DNA of 64,000 nucleotides, taken from Plotosus lineatus (taxonomy: Eukaryota; Chordata; Actinopteri; Siluriformes; Plotosidae). Positions 1-12,285 of the stretch are shown in pieces. The DNA is taken from the NCBI GenBank assembly GCA_024760905.1, contig JALRMN010000025.1:535001-599000 (forward strand), written 5' to 3'. Position 1 is the stretch's first letter, and each line of letters opens with the position of its first letter. The translations under genes were made by a program, and so were the position numbers. Below the pieces are notes generated by a model that was not told the origin of the DNA, ran no database searches, and saw nothing but the letters and a program-made list of their open reading frames with translations.

Positions 1-240
1 ATATATCAGTTTCGTAGTGGTTATAATAGTAAAACTACCCTTTGTATTCAACACTTATGGTATTGTGTGTAAAATGTATCCATGTTTGATTAACTTTTGT
101 CAGTGAAATAGGAACATGTCTAATCCATGTGATTCCAGTGGATTTTCAGTAGGAGGAAATGGTTTATACCAATTTTGGATTTATTTTTCAGTGACATTGA
201 GTCCTTCATGTATAAATTTGATTTTGATTGATAAACTGTT
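1..240. other. AT-rich flank, diverged relative of 48784-48985
   Basis: No coding potential is seen. By eye this stretch aligns colinearly with about 48784-48985, sharing for example the block ctttgtatt.aacact and a block around tgacat.gagt near the end. Identity is roughly two thirds. It is probably an old duplicated segment or an unnamed ancient repeat. Confidence 0.35.
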
Positions 241-251
241 GGGTTTTTACA

Positions 252-501
252 CCCGAGCCTAGTGGCTCATCAGGCCGGTGCTTATCCCCGGTTTCCGTAG
301 CGTGAAGCGCTAGTCCATCGCAGGTTACCTTCCCAGTATATTTTTTACTGGTACCCATTTATACTGCTGGGTGAACAGAGGCACACTTGTGGTTGAGACC
401 TTGCCCAGGGGTCTTAGTACAGTGGGGGTCTCAGTGGGATTTGAACTCACAACCTCCTGACCATGAGCCCAGCACTCTAACCACTACACCACCGGCCCCA
501 C
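252..501 (-). mobile_element. tRNA-derived SINE
   Basis: Read on the minus strand it begins with a tRNA-like head. There is an A-box-like segment (ggtgtagtggttagagtgc) and, about 35 bases later, a B-box-like segment (gagttcaaatccc), followed by an unrelated body of about 180 bases. That layout is the classic pol III promoter plus body of a SINE. It abuts the broken 3' side of the adjacent RTE element, so one of the two interrupted or replaced the other. Confidence 0.75.
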
Positions 502-502
502 T

Positions 503-2645
503 CATGCAATACCACAGTTCTTTTCTCGGCACCCTGTCATATGCTTTCTCTAGATCCACAAAGGCACAGTGCAGCTCCCTCTGACCGTCACTGTACTTCT
601 TTATTAACATCCTCAAAGAAAACACTGCATTTGTGGTGCTCTTTCTTGGCATGAAACCAAACTGTTGTTCAGAAAAGCTGACCTTGGCCCTTAGTCTAGC
701 TTCCACAATTCTTTCCCATAACGTCATCGTATGGCTCATCAACTTTATCCCTCTGTAGTTGCCACAACACTGCACATCACCCTTGTTCTTAAAAATGGGC
801 ACCAGCACACTTCTCTTCCATTCCTCCGGCATCTGCTCACTTTCGAAGACCTTGTTGAATGTTCTTGTCAGAAAATCTACTGTTACGTATCCGAGACACT
901 TCCATGCCTCCTCAGGTATGTCATTAGTACCAACTGCCTTTCCACTCTTCATCCTCTTCAATGCCCTCCTCACTTCACCCTAACTAATCTTTGCTATTTC
1001 CTGGTCCTCAATGGTTACCTCTTCTACTGTTTTCTCTCTCTCATTTTTCTCATTCATCAGCTCTTCAAAGTACTCTTTCCATCTTCCCAGCACACTTCTG
1101 TCATCAGTCAATACATATCCCTCTCTGTCCTTTATCACTCTAACTTGCTGCAGATCCTTTCCATCTCTATTTCTCTGCTGTGCCAGCCTGTATGAATCAT
1201 GTTTTCCTTGCCTGCTGTCCAACCTATCATACAAGTCATCATCTGCCCTCTGTTTGGCCTTTGACACCGCTACCTTCACATTATGCTGTGTCTCCCTGTA
1301 TGCCTGTTTGCTCTCTTTAGTCCTCTCAATCACCCACTTCTTCTTAGCTAACCTCTTCCTTTGTACACACTCATGTACTTAATCATTTCACCACTAGGTC
1401 TCCTTATCTACTATCCTTCCAGATGACACACCAAGTACTCTCCTATCTGTCTCCCTGATCACATTAGCTGTAGTTGTCCAGTCATCTGTAAGCACTTCCT
1501 AACCACCCAAAGCTTCTTTCAACTCCTCCTTTAAGACAACAAGACACTCTTCCGTTTTCAGCTTCCAATTTGTCTTCTGCTCTGACATTGCCTTCTTCAC
1601 CTTCCTCACCATCAGCGTCATCCTGCACACCACCATCCTATGCTGTTTGGCAACACTCTCACCCTCTAATACTTTGCAGGCACTGACTTCCTTCAAATTG
1701 CATTGCCTACACAAGATGTAGTCTATCTGTGTGCTCCTACCTCCGCTTTTATAAGTCACCCTATGCTCCTGTCTCTTCTGGAATAAAGTGTTCACTACAG
1801 CCATTTCCATCCTTTTTGCAAAATTTACCAACATCTGTCCTTCTGTCTTCCTGTCCTGGATACCAAACCTGCCCATCACTTCCTCGTCACCTCTGCTGCC
1901 TGCACCAACATGTCCATTGAAGTCTGCTCCAATGACCACTCTTTAATTCTAAGGGGGGTGGGGGTTGGTTGTATTCTGCATCACTTCATCTAAGTCACTC
2001 CAGATGCTCTCCTTCTCTTCTAGCTCACATCCTGCTGTGGGGCATAAGCACTAACAACATTGAACATCACGCCTTCAATTTCTAACTTGAGACTCATCAC
2101 TCCGTCTGACACTCTTTTCACTTCTAGAACATTCCAGACAAACCCCTCCTTCAGGATGACTCCTACTCCATTTCTCTTCCCATCCACACCATGATAAAAC
2201 AGCTTAAACTCTGCTCCTAAGCTTCTCGCCTTGCTCCCTTTCCACCTGGTCCCCTGCACACACCGTATGTCCACCTTCCTCCTCTGCATCATGTCAGCCA
2301 GCTCTCTACCTTTTCCTGTCATAGTTCCCACATTTAAAGTCCCTACTCTCAGTCCTAAACTCATGCATTACCTCTTCTCTCTCTCTGCCTATGGAAACGC
2401 CTCCCACCTCTCCTTCTTCGACCAACAGTAGTCAAATTTCCACCAGCACCCTGTTGATTAACAGCATTAATGGCGGTCGTTGTTAACCAGCGCCTCAACC
2501 GATCTGGTATTAAATTCGTTTTTACGATTTGCATTTCGAATTTTGGCTCAAGTTTTACGCCGGATGCCCTTCCTCATGCAACCCTCTGAATTTATCCGGG
2601 CTTGGGACCGGCGTGGGGATGAGCTTGTGTCCTCACTCATGGCTG
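503..2645 (-). mobile_element. RTE (BovB-like) LINE, 3'-truncated, pseudogenised
   Basis: The minus strand encodes, in order, a conserved 5' leader, an apurinic-type endonuclease (RVGTLNVGTM, then GADFNGHVGAG), a linker, and the start of a reverse transcriptase (GKAVGTNDIPEE, NYRGIKL, FVDLEKAYDRVPR). The frame is broken repeatedly: ORF pieces lie at 2020-2364, 1499-1939, 980-1333 and 431-973. The RT is cut off right after the first catalytic-aspartate motif, where a SINE begins, so the FADD motif and the 3' tail are missing. RTE LINEs are often mislabelled craniofacial development protein 2-like in fish gene sets. It is a dead copy. Confidence 0.88.
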
Positions 2646-2939
2646 CATTGTTTTAGTGACATCATAGGTCTAAATAATAATTAAAAACACACTAAAAAAA
2701 TTCCTTTGCAATTCAAGCAATCACATTAATAACTTGTGCATGAAGGAGGAAAAAAAGAGGTGTACACATCATCTGCAACCAATCAGCAGGACCGAGAAAC
2801 AATCTTTGTACTCAATCGCCTGTGATGAGTCATGTGATATGATTGGCATTGAACAGACAGTGCTGTTGTGGAGGTATGTAAACTCTGATGTGCTGCTGAT
2901 TTCTTTATTGAATTTCTAGAATTTCATTAATGCCACAAA

Positions 2940-3260
2940 ACATAATACATTAATATAGTAATGGAAGATAAACTTAAAGCACAAAATATTGTATAACAAA
3001 GTCGTCGCATGGTGTGGTTCTCTCCAGGACGCACTCAGGGAAAATAAACATTTAATCATGAAAGCTCATTATGTATTTGTAACCTACTTAGCCATTTTGA
3101 TAGTCGGATAATATACATTTACAGCCTCTGTTGCCTTCATATAAAGCTTATATGGGGATTTTATTTTTGCGGCTCCAGACAGATTTGTTTTTAGTTTTTT
3201 TTTTTTTTTTTCCCTTTTATTCAATATGGCTCTTTGAACATTTTAGGTTGCCGATCCCTG
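2940..3260 (+). mobile_element. Terminal part of a non-autonomous hAT-like element
   Basis: The right end reads ggttgccgatccctg, the reverse complement of a CAGGG(A/G)TCGGCAACC terminal inverted repeat, which is characteristic of a widespread hAT group. It is preceded by the usual subterminal 'tatggctcttt' stretch. The matching left terminus was not found, so this is a truncated copy without a transposase. Confidence 0.55.
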
Positions 3261-3835
3261 CCCTAGGAGTAAACAGGACACAAAACTTAAAGGTCTGCTC
3301 TTTTGTACTTCTACCGCTTCAATTTAAATTAGATACAAAAAGGAAATCTCAAAGTCAATCTTACAGCAACACAGACACCCCGTCCAGCCTCCCTAGGTGA
3401 GCAACTGGAGAAGCTTGAGAAAGAAGGGGTGTTGGTCTCCACTCATTGCTGCTTTATATCAGAGGAAGCCAATAAGCCAGCTGTACTGGAACACAAAACC
3501 TGCTTGACATTCTTCACTCCTGCTCAGCTGCACACTCACAGAGAGAGAGGGGAGGGGGAAGAATGGGATTATATGTTTGGCTTTAAGTAAGTTAATAAGG
3601 CAATTTTTGTGGAAAGGACCCTTCTGCCTTCTTCATAAAAAGGGTAATAATAAGGGTAACTGCATTTTTTAATTTTAATCCTTTCCAGACTTGAATGTTC
3701 CCCTTGTTATGCACTTCCATCCTTATATTCACTGTAAGCATCCAGATCAAATGTTATGGGAACAAGTAGAACAATGTCTTCTTTTATGTGTGTATTTTTG
3801 AAGATTATTTTCTGTCCAATATTATGTTTTTTCTT
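3261..3835. other. No recognisable feature
   Basis: AT-rich sequence with short GA runs near 3540-3560. No ORF with family resemblance, RNA gene or transposon terminus was recognised here. Confidence 0.5.
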
Positions 3836-4005
3836 ACATTTACAGAATTTGAAGACACTCTTATTCAAAGCGACTTAGAATCATCTTTTTTTATACAACT
3901 GAGCAATTGAGGGTTAAGGGTCCTGCTCAAGAGTCCAACAGTGCTGACAGCGGGGATTGAACTGCTGACCACAATGGGGAGACTTGGGATTATGGAAGTA
4001 ATCCA
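3836..4005 (-). mobile_element. tRNA-derived SINE fragment
   Basis: On the minus strand a B-box-like segment (agttcaatccccgctg) is followed by the body 'cttgagcaggacccttaaccc' and 'taagtcgctttgaataagagtgtct'. I recall this body as one of the commonest teleost SINE tails. The A-box end is degraded. Confidence 0.65.
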
Positions 4006-4385
4006 CTGATTCCTGCAGCTAAGCAAATGTTTATGAGTTTAAAGTTTAGCATTTGGGAGTTTGGAGTGAGTTTTGCTGTTTATCGGTCCATGATATTTTC
4101 TGTTCGTATACTGATACATCTTCACATTTGTGAACCACTCCACCGAAAGTAGGCTCTTGGGTCCAAAAATGAAAATTGAGCTTTTTACACGGTCAGATAG
4201 AGGAGGCCCAAAGCTGCAAAATGCAGCAAAAAGTTTGCCAATACCTTGAAAACTGAAAACTATGCCATTTCTTGTGTCAGCATTCAACTAAAAATTTCAG
4301 AAGACGTTTTAGAGAAAAATGAGCACAAAGATTGCACTTCTTCCAAGATCATTAGTCCTTAGCCGCCAAACATTTTTATGCACTT

Positions 4386-4805
4386 CAGCAGCAGCCATGA
4401 GACTAACCAGTGTCTCTCCCCCTTATACCGGTCCCAAGCCCGGAGAAATGCAGAGGGTTGCGCCAGGAAGGGCATCCGGCATAAAACGTTTGCCAAACTA
4501 CAAAATGCAAACCATAAACACAAATCTCATACTGGATCGGCCGAGGCCCGGGTTAACAACGACTGGCATCAGTGCTGTTAGCCAACAGGGTGCTGGTGGA
4601 AATTGGACTACTGTTGGTCGAAGAAGGAGAGGCGGGAGGCGTGTCCTTAGGTAGAGAGAGAAGAGATTTATGGACGTGGTGGAGGAGGACATGAAGGTCA
4701 TTTGAGTAAGGGAAGAAGATGCAGAGGACAGGGTGAGATGGAGACGGATGGTTTGCTGTGGCGACCCCTGAAGGGAACAGCCGAAAGGAAAAGAAGAAGA
4801 AGAAG
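4386..4805 (+). mobile_element. Internally deleted mini-RTE, copy 1
   Basis: The first ~265 bases match the 5' leader and ORF start of the full-length RTE copies at 5990 and 28768 (agtgtctctccccctta, gggcatccggc, ttggactactgttggtcg). Near 4656 the sequence jumps directly to the last ~150 bases of the RTE (tttatgga.gtggtg..., gcgacccctgaagggaacagc, AAG-rich tail). About 2.6 kb of EN and RT coding sequence is missing, but both ends are kept. The same design recurs at 44906-45207 and 58021-58140. It is non-autonomous and would have relied on a full-length RTE. Confidence 0.8.
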
Positions 4806-5303
4806 AAGCCATAAAAACTTTTAGAAAACTTGTCTAGGAAGAGTTTTAGGAAGAGATGATAAGAGAAATCATCCTCATTTTAATCTGACAGGCACTTTTT
4901 AAACCCATCAGTCACTATGGTAACCCCCAAAAATTAACAAAAAAAAAGACTTTATTTTTTCATTTCTATTTATTCCAATAAGATCAGTATGTATGTTTTT
5001 GACCATTATATAAAGGTTCAAATGCCTTTAAATGATACTGATTGAAAAAAAAAAAAAAACACTGTCGGGTTCAAACAATCACACTGAAATTAAGAAAACT
5101 ATATATAAGATAACCATATAACAAAACTCTCTGATCTCTTCATTCAAGTAAGCTTCATCAACTCTGCCTCAGCATCATCATCTTCATCTACAGTATATCC
5201 TGCTCAGCAGATAAAATCACATCTTCACAAACACCAGTCATCACACTTTTATTAACAGATGCCTCTTCTTCATCAACATCAAAATCTTCATCAACACAGC
5301 TGG

Positions 5304-5338
<35 letters not shown>

Positions 5339-5630
5339 GTTTATTTATATGTAAAAGGTATGAAACATTTAAGTATTTTTCAGGTCTTGACCAATTTTCG
5401 TACAAAACTAAACAGCCTATGATCCAGCATGTCCAGTCCAGACAAGATTACACACAAATCAAATTATCAAAAAAATTCCATAATCGAATTTTGCATGCAG
5501 AGAAAATACCAATACTCATACAAAACTCATATTAAGTTTCTAAAGTACATAATACTGAGCATATGGGGTTTTCTTTCACTGAATTGCAATAGAATGATGT
5601 CTTTCTTAATATTCCAGCACACCTGACGTA

Positions 5631-5633
<3 letters not shown>

Positions 5634-5663
<30 letters not shown>
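5634..5663. repeat. (CA)n microsatellite
   Basis: A perfect CA dinucleotide run. The flanking sequence is unremarkable. Confidence 0.95.
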
Positions 5664-5666
<3 letters not shown>

Positions 5667-5807
5667 GAAGCAATGGGTAACTGCTCAATTGTGGATCTAT
5701 CGCACCATTTGCACTCGTTTGCCCCACTCCTTTCATATGCTGAATTTTCTTCCATTAATTTTGCACTAGTCCATCTGGATGATGCTAATTTAACCGTTTG
5801 CACACTG

Positions 5808-5812
5808 TGTGT

Positions 5813-5855
<43 letters not shown>

Positions 5856-5879
5856 ACAAAGACACAGGCAGAGAGAGAG

Positions 5880-5927
<48 letters not shown>
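5808..5927. repeat. (TG)n-(GA)n compound microsatellite
   Basis: About 45 bases of TG repeats are followed, after a short spacer, by about 50 bases of GA repeats, immediately upstream of the 5' end of an RTE element. Long ORFs through it on either strand (Cys-Val or Ser-Leu runs) are artefacts. Confidence 0.95.
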
Positions 5928-5929
<2 letters not shown>

Positions 5930-5989
5930 TTCTTCAAAGCCGAATTCCTGCGTGGAATTTAACATCTATACTAATGCAAATGCTGAATG

Positions 5990-8900
5990 CAGCCATGAGG
6001 CGGAGGGGCACTAACCAGTGTCTCTCCCCCTTATGTCGGTCCCAAGCCCGGATAAATGCAGAGGGTTGCGACAGGAAGGGCATCCGGCATAAAACTTCTG
6101 CTACATTTAAAAATGCAAATGATCAAAACAAAATTCATACCATTAACAACGACCGCCATCAGTGCTGTCAACCAACAGGGTGCTGATGGAAATTGGACTA
6201 CTGTTGGTCGAAGAAGGAGAGGCGGGAGGCGTATCCGTAGGCAGAGAGAGAAGAGGAAATGTGTGAGCCTAGGACTGAGAGTAGGGACTTTGAATGTTGG
6301 AACTATGCAAGGAAAAGATAGGGAGCTGGCTGACATGATGCAGAGGAGGAAGGTGGACATACTGTGTGTTCAGGAGACCAGGTGGAAAGGTAGCAAGGCT
6401 AGAAGCTTAGGAGCAGGGTTTAAGCTATTTAATCACGGTGTGGATGGGAAGAGAAATGGAGTAGGAGTCATCTTGAAGGAGGGGTTTGTCAGGAATGTTC
6501 AAGAAGTGAAAAGAGTGTCAGACAGAGTGATGAGTCTCAAGTTAGAAATTGAAGGCGTGATGTTCAATGTTGTTAGTGCTTATGCCCCACAGGCAGGCTG
6601 TAAGCTAGAAGAGAAGGAGAGATTCTGGAGTGACTTAGATGAAGAGATGCAGAGTACCCCCAGAGGTGAAAGAGTGGTCATTGGAGCAGACTTCAATGGA
6701 CATGTTGGTGCAGGCAACAGAGGGGACGAGGAAGTGATGGGCAGGTTTGATATCCAGGACAGGAACACAGAAGGATCGATTTTGCAAAAAGGATGGAAAT
6801 GGCTATGGTGAATACTTTCTTCAAGAAGAAACAGGAGCATAGGGTGACTTATGAAAGCGGAGGTAAGAGCACACAGGTAGACTACATCTTGTGTAGGCGA
6901 TGTAATTTGAAGGAAGTCAGTGACTGCAAAGTAGTAGTGGGTGAGAGTGTTGCCAAACAGCATAGGATGGTGGTGTGCAGGATGACACTGATGGTGAGAA
7001 AGGTGAAAAAGGCAAAGGCAGAGCAGAAGACAAAGTGGTGGAAGCTGAAAAAGGAAGAGTGTCGTGTTGTCTTCAAGGAGGAGTTGAAACAGGCTTTGGG
7101 TAGTCAGGAAGTGCTTCCAGATGACTGGACAACCACAGCCAATGTGATCAGGGAGACCGGTAGGAGAGTACTTGGTGTGTCCTCTGGAAGGAACGTAGAT
7201 AAGGAAACTTGGTGGTGGAATGAGGAAGTGCAGGAGTGTGTACAAAAGAAGAGGTTAGCCAAGAAGAAGTGGGACATTGAGAGGACCGAAGAGAGTAAAC
7301 AGGAGTACAGGGAGACACAGCGTAAGGCGAAGGTAGCGGTGTCAAAGGCCAAACAGAGGGCGTATGATGACTTGTATGATAGGTTGAACAGTAAGGAGGG
7401 AGAAAATGATTTATACAGGTTAGCACAGCAGAGAAATAGAGATGGGGAAGACGTGCAGCATGTTAGAGTAATAAAGGACAGAGAGGGAAATGTATTGACT
7501 GATGACACAAGTGTGCTGGGAAGATGGAAAGAGTACTTTGAAGAGCTGATGAATGAGGAAAATGAGAGAGAAAAAAAGAGTAGAAGGGGTGACCATTGAG
7601 GAGCAGGAAGTAGCAAAGATTAGTACGGGAGAAGTGAGGAGGGCATTGAAGAGGATGAAGAGTGGAAAGGCAGTTGGCCCTGATGACATACCAGTTGAGG
7701 TATGGAAGTGTCTCGGGGAGGTAGCAGTAGATTTTCTGACAAGAATATTCAACAAGGTCTTAGAAAGTGAGCAGATGCCAGAGGAATGGAGGAGAAGTGT
7801 GCTTGTGTCCATTTTTAAGAACAAGGGAGATGTACAGAGTTGTGGCAACTACAGAGGGATAAAGTTGACGAGCCATACAATGAAGCTATGGGAAAGAATA
7901 GTGGAAGCAAGACTAAGGGCAGAGGTCAGCATTTGTCAACAGCAGTTTGGTTTCATGCCAAGAAAGAGCACCACAGATGCAGTGTTTGCTTTGAGGATGT
8001 TAATAGAGAAGTACAGAGAAGGTCAGAAGGAGCTGCATTTTGCCTTTGTGGATCTGGAAAAAGCATATGACGGTGCCGAGAGAAGAACTGTGGTATTGTA
8101 TGAGGAAGTCTGGAGTGACAGAGAACTATGTTAGAGTGGTGCAGGACATGTATGAGAGATGTAAGACAGTGGTGAGGTGTGCTGTCGGTGTGACAGAAGA
8201 GTTCAAGGTGGAGGTGGGACTGCATCAAGGGTCAGCTCTCAGCCCCTTCTTGTTTGCTATGGTGATGGACAGGTTAACAGACGAGGTTAGACAAGAATCT
8301 CCATGGACTATGATCTTTGCAGATGACATCGTGATCTGTAGTGAGAGCAGAGAACAAGTGCAGGAAAATCTAGAGAGGTGGAGGTATGCCCTGGAAAGGA
8401 GGGGATTGAAGGTTAGTCTCAGTAAGACGGAAAACATGTGTGTGAACGACAAGGACCCAAGAGGAACTTTGAGGTTACAAGGGGAAGAGATAAAGAAGGT
8501 GGAGGATTTGAAGTACTTAGGCTCAACAATCCAGAGCAATGGAGAGTGTGGAAAAGAGGTGAAGCGCGTGCAGGCAGGTTGGAATGGATGGAGAAAAGTG
8601 TCCGGTGTGATGTGTGATAGGAGGGTATCGGCAAGAATGAAGGGAAAAGTGTACAAGACGGTGATGAGGCCAGCAATGTTGTATGGTTTAGAGACAGTGG
8701 CCCTGGGGAAAAGACAGGAGTCAGAGTTGGAGGTAGCAGAGATGAAAATGTTGAGGTTCCCTTTGGGAGTAATGAGGATGGATAGGATCAGAAATGAGTA
8801 CATCAGAGGGACAGCACATGTTAGATGTTTTGGAGACAAAGTCAGAGAGGCTAGATTGAGATGGTTTGGACATGTACAGAGGAGGGATAGTGAGTATATT

Positions 8901-9103
8901 GGTAGTAGGATGCTGAGGTTGGAACTACCAGGCAAAAGGCCCAGAGGAAGACCAAAGAGAAGATTTATGGATGTGGTGAAGGCGGACATGAAGGTCGTTG
9001 GAGTAAGAGTAGAAGATGCAGAGGATAGGGAGAGATGGAGGCAGATCATTTGCTGAGGCGACCCCTGAAGGGAACAGCCGAAAGGAAAAGAAGAAGAAGA
9101 CTC
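5990..9103 (+). mobile_element. Full-length RTE (BovB-like) LINE
   Basis: It runs from the conserved leader (gcagccatgaggcgg... ctctccccctta) to the 3' end (gcgacccctgaagggaacagccg plus an AAG-rich tail). Its length is about 3.1 kb, typical of RTE. It has a single coding region with an N-terminal endonuclease and a C-terminal reverse transcriptase, no gag-like ORF1, and a very short 3' UTR. Comparison with the copy at 28768 shows three reading-frame breaks (see the pseudogene entry), so this copy cannot make the whole protein. It lies next to a compound microsatellite. Confidence 0.92.
6056..9056 (+). pseudogene. RTE endonuclease-reverse transcriptase, frameshifted
   Basis: The open stretches are 6056-6811, 6793-7599, 7553-8134 and 8040-9056. 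The endonuclease shows LNVGTM, CVQETRW and GADFNGHVGAG. A linker with TWWWNEEVQE follows, then RT motifs NYRGIKL, FVDLEKAYD, LHQGSALSPFLFA and FADDIVICSES, and a C-terminal region ending near EDAEDRERWRQI. Breaks: about 10 bases deleted near 6775 relative to the copy at 28768; an A7 run at 7571-7577 where intact-frame copies have A6; and one base lost near 8071. The protein would nick DNA and copy its own RNA at the target (target-primed reverse transcription). The catalytic aspartates are present, so the inactivation comes from the indels. Confidence 0.9.
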
Positions 9104-10330
9104 ATGCTAATGCTGCTACACATCACAGATGACATTTCACTCTCCTTTTCCAGAAATTATGTGTATTCACAATCGTATAAATAAACTTACTTACTGTTAT
9201 TGAAGAGAAAGTCAGAGATAAGTTCCACATGCGGTATACTAGAGTCAGGAAGTAAACAGGAAGTTAACGTGTGACAGGCACTGAGCATGTGGAATGTGAG
9301 CAGGTGACCGAGTTCACCAATCGATGTGCTCGTTTCAGATCTTCCCTTAGCAACTTGCCTAAGTTGTTTACTTGCATATCGTCTTTATTTCTTTATTTTA
9401 TTCACTGAAACGGCATTTTAATATTAAAACAGTATCCAAAATGGAGAGATAACTTCACTACCATTCTTCTAGTGTATGGATTATGGTGTGTCTGGTACCG
9501 AACTTGGTGAATAATTGCAAAGAAAACCGGTAAGTTTGCTCCTGTTTTTATCCAGTTTTATGAGGGTTCTCGTCAGAAAAATGGAAATAAAAGACATTTT
9601 CGGTGAGTTTTAGTCAATTTCACTTCAACAAGTGATAGTTGAATACTTGTTTTAGTGGTTTTTGCAAAAATCCGAATTTCGATAAAAAATGACCACTTTT
9701 ACTTTCTTGGCCATTTTCTCAAAAGTAGTTGTGCGACAAACGCCTACATTTGGTGGAGCGCCTCACATTTCTGCCTGGAGTTAAGAGGTTGGCATTTCTA
9801 ATTCTTCATGATCTATTTTTACATATCCACAATACAATACAAATATTTGTGAAAGCAAACAGTACTAAAATGGTTCTATTTCTAATTGCATGGATTTTCT
9901 TTTTTATAAATACTTTTATATTACACCTAAAATGAGTTGTGTTGTACAAGTAAAAATCTTAATGCAATGTTTTTCTGTTGTTGTTTTTTGTTTGTTTGTT
10001 TGTTTGTTTGTTTTTTCTTAGCTATTTGTGGTTTACACATGTATTAACAAAGCTGTTTTTCAATTTTAAAATGTGTATTGCCAATAGGTATTTTATAAGA
10101 ACATAAACAGTTGTCCCAAGTTTCCTCAGTGGGTCGCAGGACTCCCATGGTGCTGTCCCACTGCACTCCAGTCAGTTCCCTCTCTACCCCTAAAGTAAAA
10201 TACCACCATGGTATTAAATGGTACTGTACTTTTATAGTAGTTTTTGGCTATCATGAAGATATTTGTCAACACTACTGGGACATTTTTCTCCATTTTCTAA
10301 AATATGTCCCAAGTCTCCCTGGTCTCATTG
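9104..10330. other. No recognisable gene; (TTTG)n run
   Basis: AT-rich sequence with a TTTG tetranucleotide run at about 9988-10012. No convincing coding or transposon signature was seen. Confidence 0.5.
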
Positions 10331-10369
10331 GTCTCCCTTACCTATGGCAGGGCCTGTAAAAATGTTTAT

Positions 10370-10670
10370 ACGCCACAATGATGTAGTGGTTAGCACATGC
10401 ACATCATAGCAAGAAGGTCCAGGGTTTGAGGGTATTTCTATGTTGAATTTGTATGTTCTCTTTGTACTTGCATGGACTTCCTTCCAGTGTCCAGTTTCCT
10501 CTGACAATTGAAAGACATGTACATTAGACTAATTGATTCTTGCATATTGTCTCAGAGGGTGAAATGGTTGTGTTTGTACGTCAGCCTTGTGATACACTGG
10601 TGAGCTGTTCAGAGTGCTCCACATCTAGAGTTAGCTGAGATGAGATATGCTTGGATGTAGCTAATAGAGT
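10370..10670 (+). mobile_element. Degraded SINE-like repeat
   Basis: It starts with a tRNA-like segment (gtagtggttagcac) and a weak B-box (cagggtttgagg). It continues with the body shared with 33770-34015, 36385-36710 and 60694-60995 (cattagactaattg, cagccttgtgat..actggtgagctgttcag). Confidence 0.55.
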
Positions 10671-10675
10671 CAATA

Positions 10676-10850
10676 TTATTCATTTTCTGTACCGCTTAAG
10701 AATAATTTAAGGAGTTCACAAAATGAATGATATTTTGTGAGGGAGACTGGCAGCCAACTCAGGGCGAGGGCAGAGTACACCCTGAACAGCTTGCCAAGCC
10801 ATTGCAGGGCAAAAACATGCTGATAGCAACCCAATGGCCACCTTTTGTTG
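10676..10850 (-). mobile_element. SINE 3' fragment, opposite orientation
   Basis: The minus strand matches the 3' body of the SINE family at 32230-32565 (ctgttcagggtgtactctgccctcgccctgag..., cattttctgta at the end). It lies tail-to-tail with the preceding SINE-like repeat. Confidence 0.55.
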
Positions 10851-11553
10851 AACAACCGCAAATGTTCTCCACAAACTTAGACCTAGAAAGTACAAAATTA
10901 AGGTATCATTTGTTAAAACACAAATGCGTTAAGCAAAAAAGATCAATTTCTAAAACAAGTACAGTCCGCCCTTACTTACAAAACCCTCTGGGTATGAAAA
11001 CTCCAGGTTACGAAAAACATTTTCCTAAATTTTCGTCCTCTTTTTACAAAAACACGCTCTTTTTACGAAAAGCGCCAAATGTGCCATTCAAAATTCAAAC
11101 CATGCGCGAGTTGCTCTCTCATTGGCTGTCTCTCAACATCCCACCTCGCTGGCCTCCCATTGGCCAGGAGGCAGCTGAACTGTACTCATTCTTCCTGTAC
11201 CCATACTTCCTTTTGTCACACGCGTGAAGGAGAGTTGAACAGGACTGTTGGCTTGTTTTGAGATCATTGCAGCGTTATATTTCGTTATCGCCGAAACCCA
11301 TCTACAATCGAGATGATATTGAAGTAGAAGGAGACCTTAAAGCGGAAATACAGTGACGGAGGCAATTATTTCGGCACGATATTGAAGCAGAAGGAGCATG
11401 AGCAGAGTGCTCTGTGGGACAAGACCTCCGATCTCACAAAAGGAAGCAAGTTAATATTGAATCAGGACCTCTGATTTTTCAAACAGGTACTGTAATTCCG
11501 CTTTAATTACAATGCGGAGCCCGCATTCAGCAACACACACCAGAGAGACAGAG

Positions 11554-11555
<2 letters not shown>

Positions 11556-11616
<61 letters not shown>

Positions 11617-11780
11617 TGAGTGTGAGAGAGCGAGAGAGAGAGAGAGAGAAAGAGAGAGACCGTGTGTGTGTGCGTGTGTGTGTGCGTGTGTGCCTGTGTG
11701 TGTGTGTGTGTGTGCGTGTGCGTGTGCACTTGTATGCGTGTGTGTATGTGTGAGAGAGAAAGAGAGAGAGAGAGAGAGAG
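11556..11780. repeat. (TG)n/(GA)n compound microsatellite
   Basis: Alternating TG and GA tracts inside the Tigger-like element. They give long spurious Cys-Val or His-Thr ORFs. Confidence 0.95.
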
Positions 11781-12092
11781 CGATACTGCCTAGAGAGTCA
11801 GTCAGAGATGAAAGGAGGTTTAACTCTCTGTAAAAAGAGCACATTGCAGCTTATTTTTCGTTTTTTAAGTTGTTTAATTCAGTAAATGTTGCATCAATGG
11901 GGCACGCTCCGCCAAATGTGAGCAAAACGCGACTCATCTGGACCTCTGATCCCTCAAGGCATCAAGTTAAAGATGAGTTTGGACCTCCGATCTGTCAAGC
12001 AGGGAATGCGCTTTGAATTCCCCATCTTAAAATGCTCCGGCGTCCTGCGTGTGGGCAGACCCCGCATTCAGCGGAGCGTGCCATGTGTATTT

Positions 12093-12093
<1 letters not shown>

Positions 12094-12152
<59 letters not shown>

Positions 12153-12189
12153 TGTGTGAGAGAGAGATAAAGAGAGACAGTGTTGCTTA

Positions 12190-12230
<41 letters not shown>

Positions 12231-12285
12231 TACAGACAGAGAGAGAGATAAAGAGAGACAGTGTTGCTTGTGTGTGTGTGTGTGC
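12094..12285. repeat. (TG)n/(GA)n compound microsatellite, second unit
   Basis: Same composition and same relative position as the tract at 11556-11780, after the second copy of the internal unit. The segment 'agagataaagagagacagtgttgctt' is itself repeated within it. Confidence 0.9.

Larger units (their letters stand above)
4806..5990. other. Intergenic, microsatellite-bearing
   Basis: AT-rich sequence without a supportable gene. It contains an (ATC)n run at about 5306-5338 and a poly-A run near 5045-5059. Apparent ORFs here are low complexity or lack family resemblance. Confidence 0.6.

Noticed and set aside
252..501. tRNA gene
   Set aside because: A and B boxes are present but no cloverleaf can be completed, and a SINE body follows. 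The same holds for 32230, 36420, 49208, 52621 and 34378.
5304..5340. CRISPR-like short repeats
   Set aside because: It is a plain ATC trinucleotide run without spacers, in a eukaryotic context.
5606..6186. Long ORFs through TG/GA repeats on both strands
   Set aside because: They are Cys-Val, His-Thr, Arg-Glu or Ser-Leu runs from microsatellites. The same applies to ORFs at 11451-12307 and 13933-14457.
6580..7245. 221-codon minus-strand ORF within an RTE
   Set aside because: It is antisense to the EN-linker coding region, and the same shadow ORF recurs in each RTE copy in proportion to how intact that copy is. There is no independent conservation.
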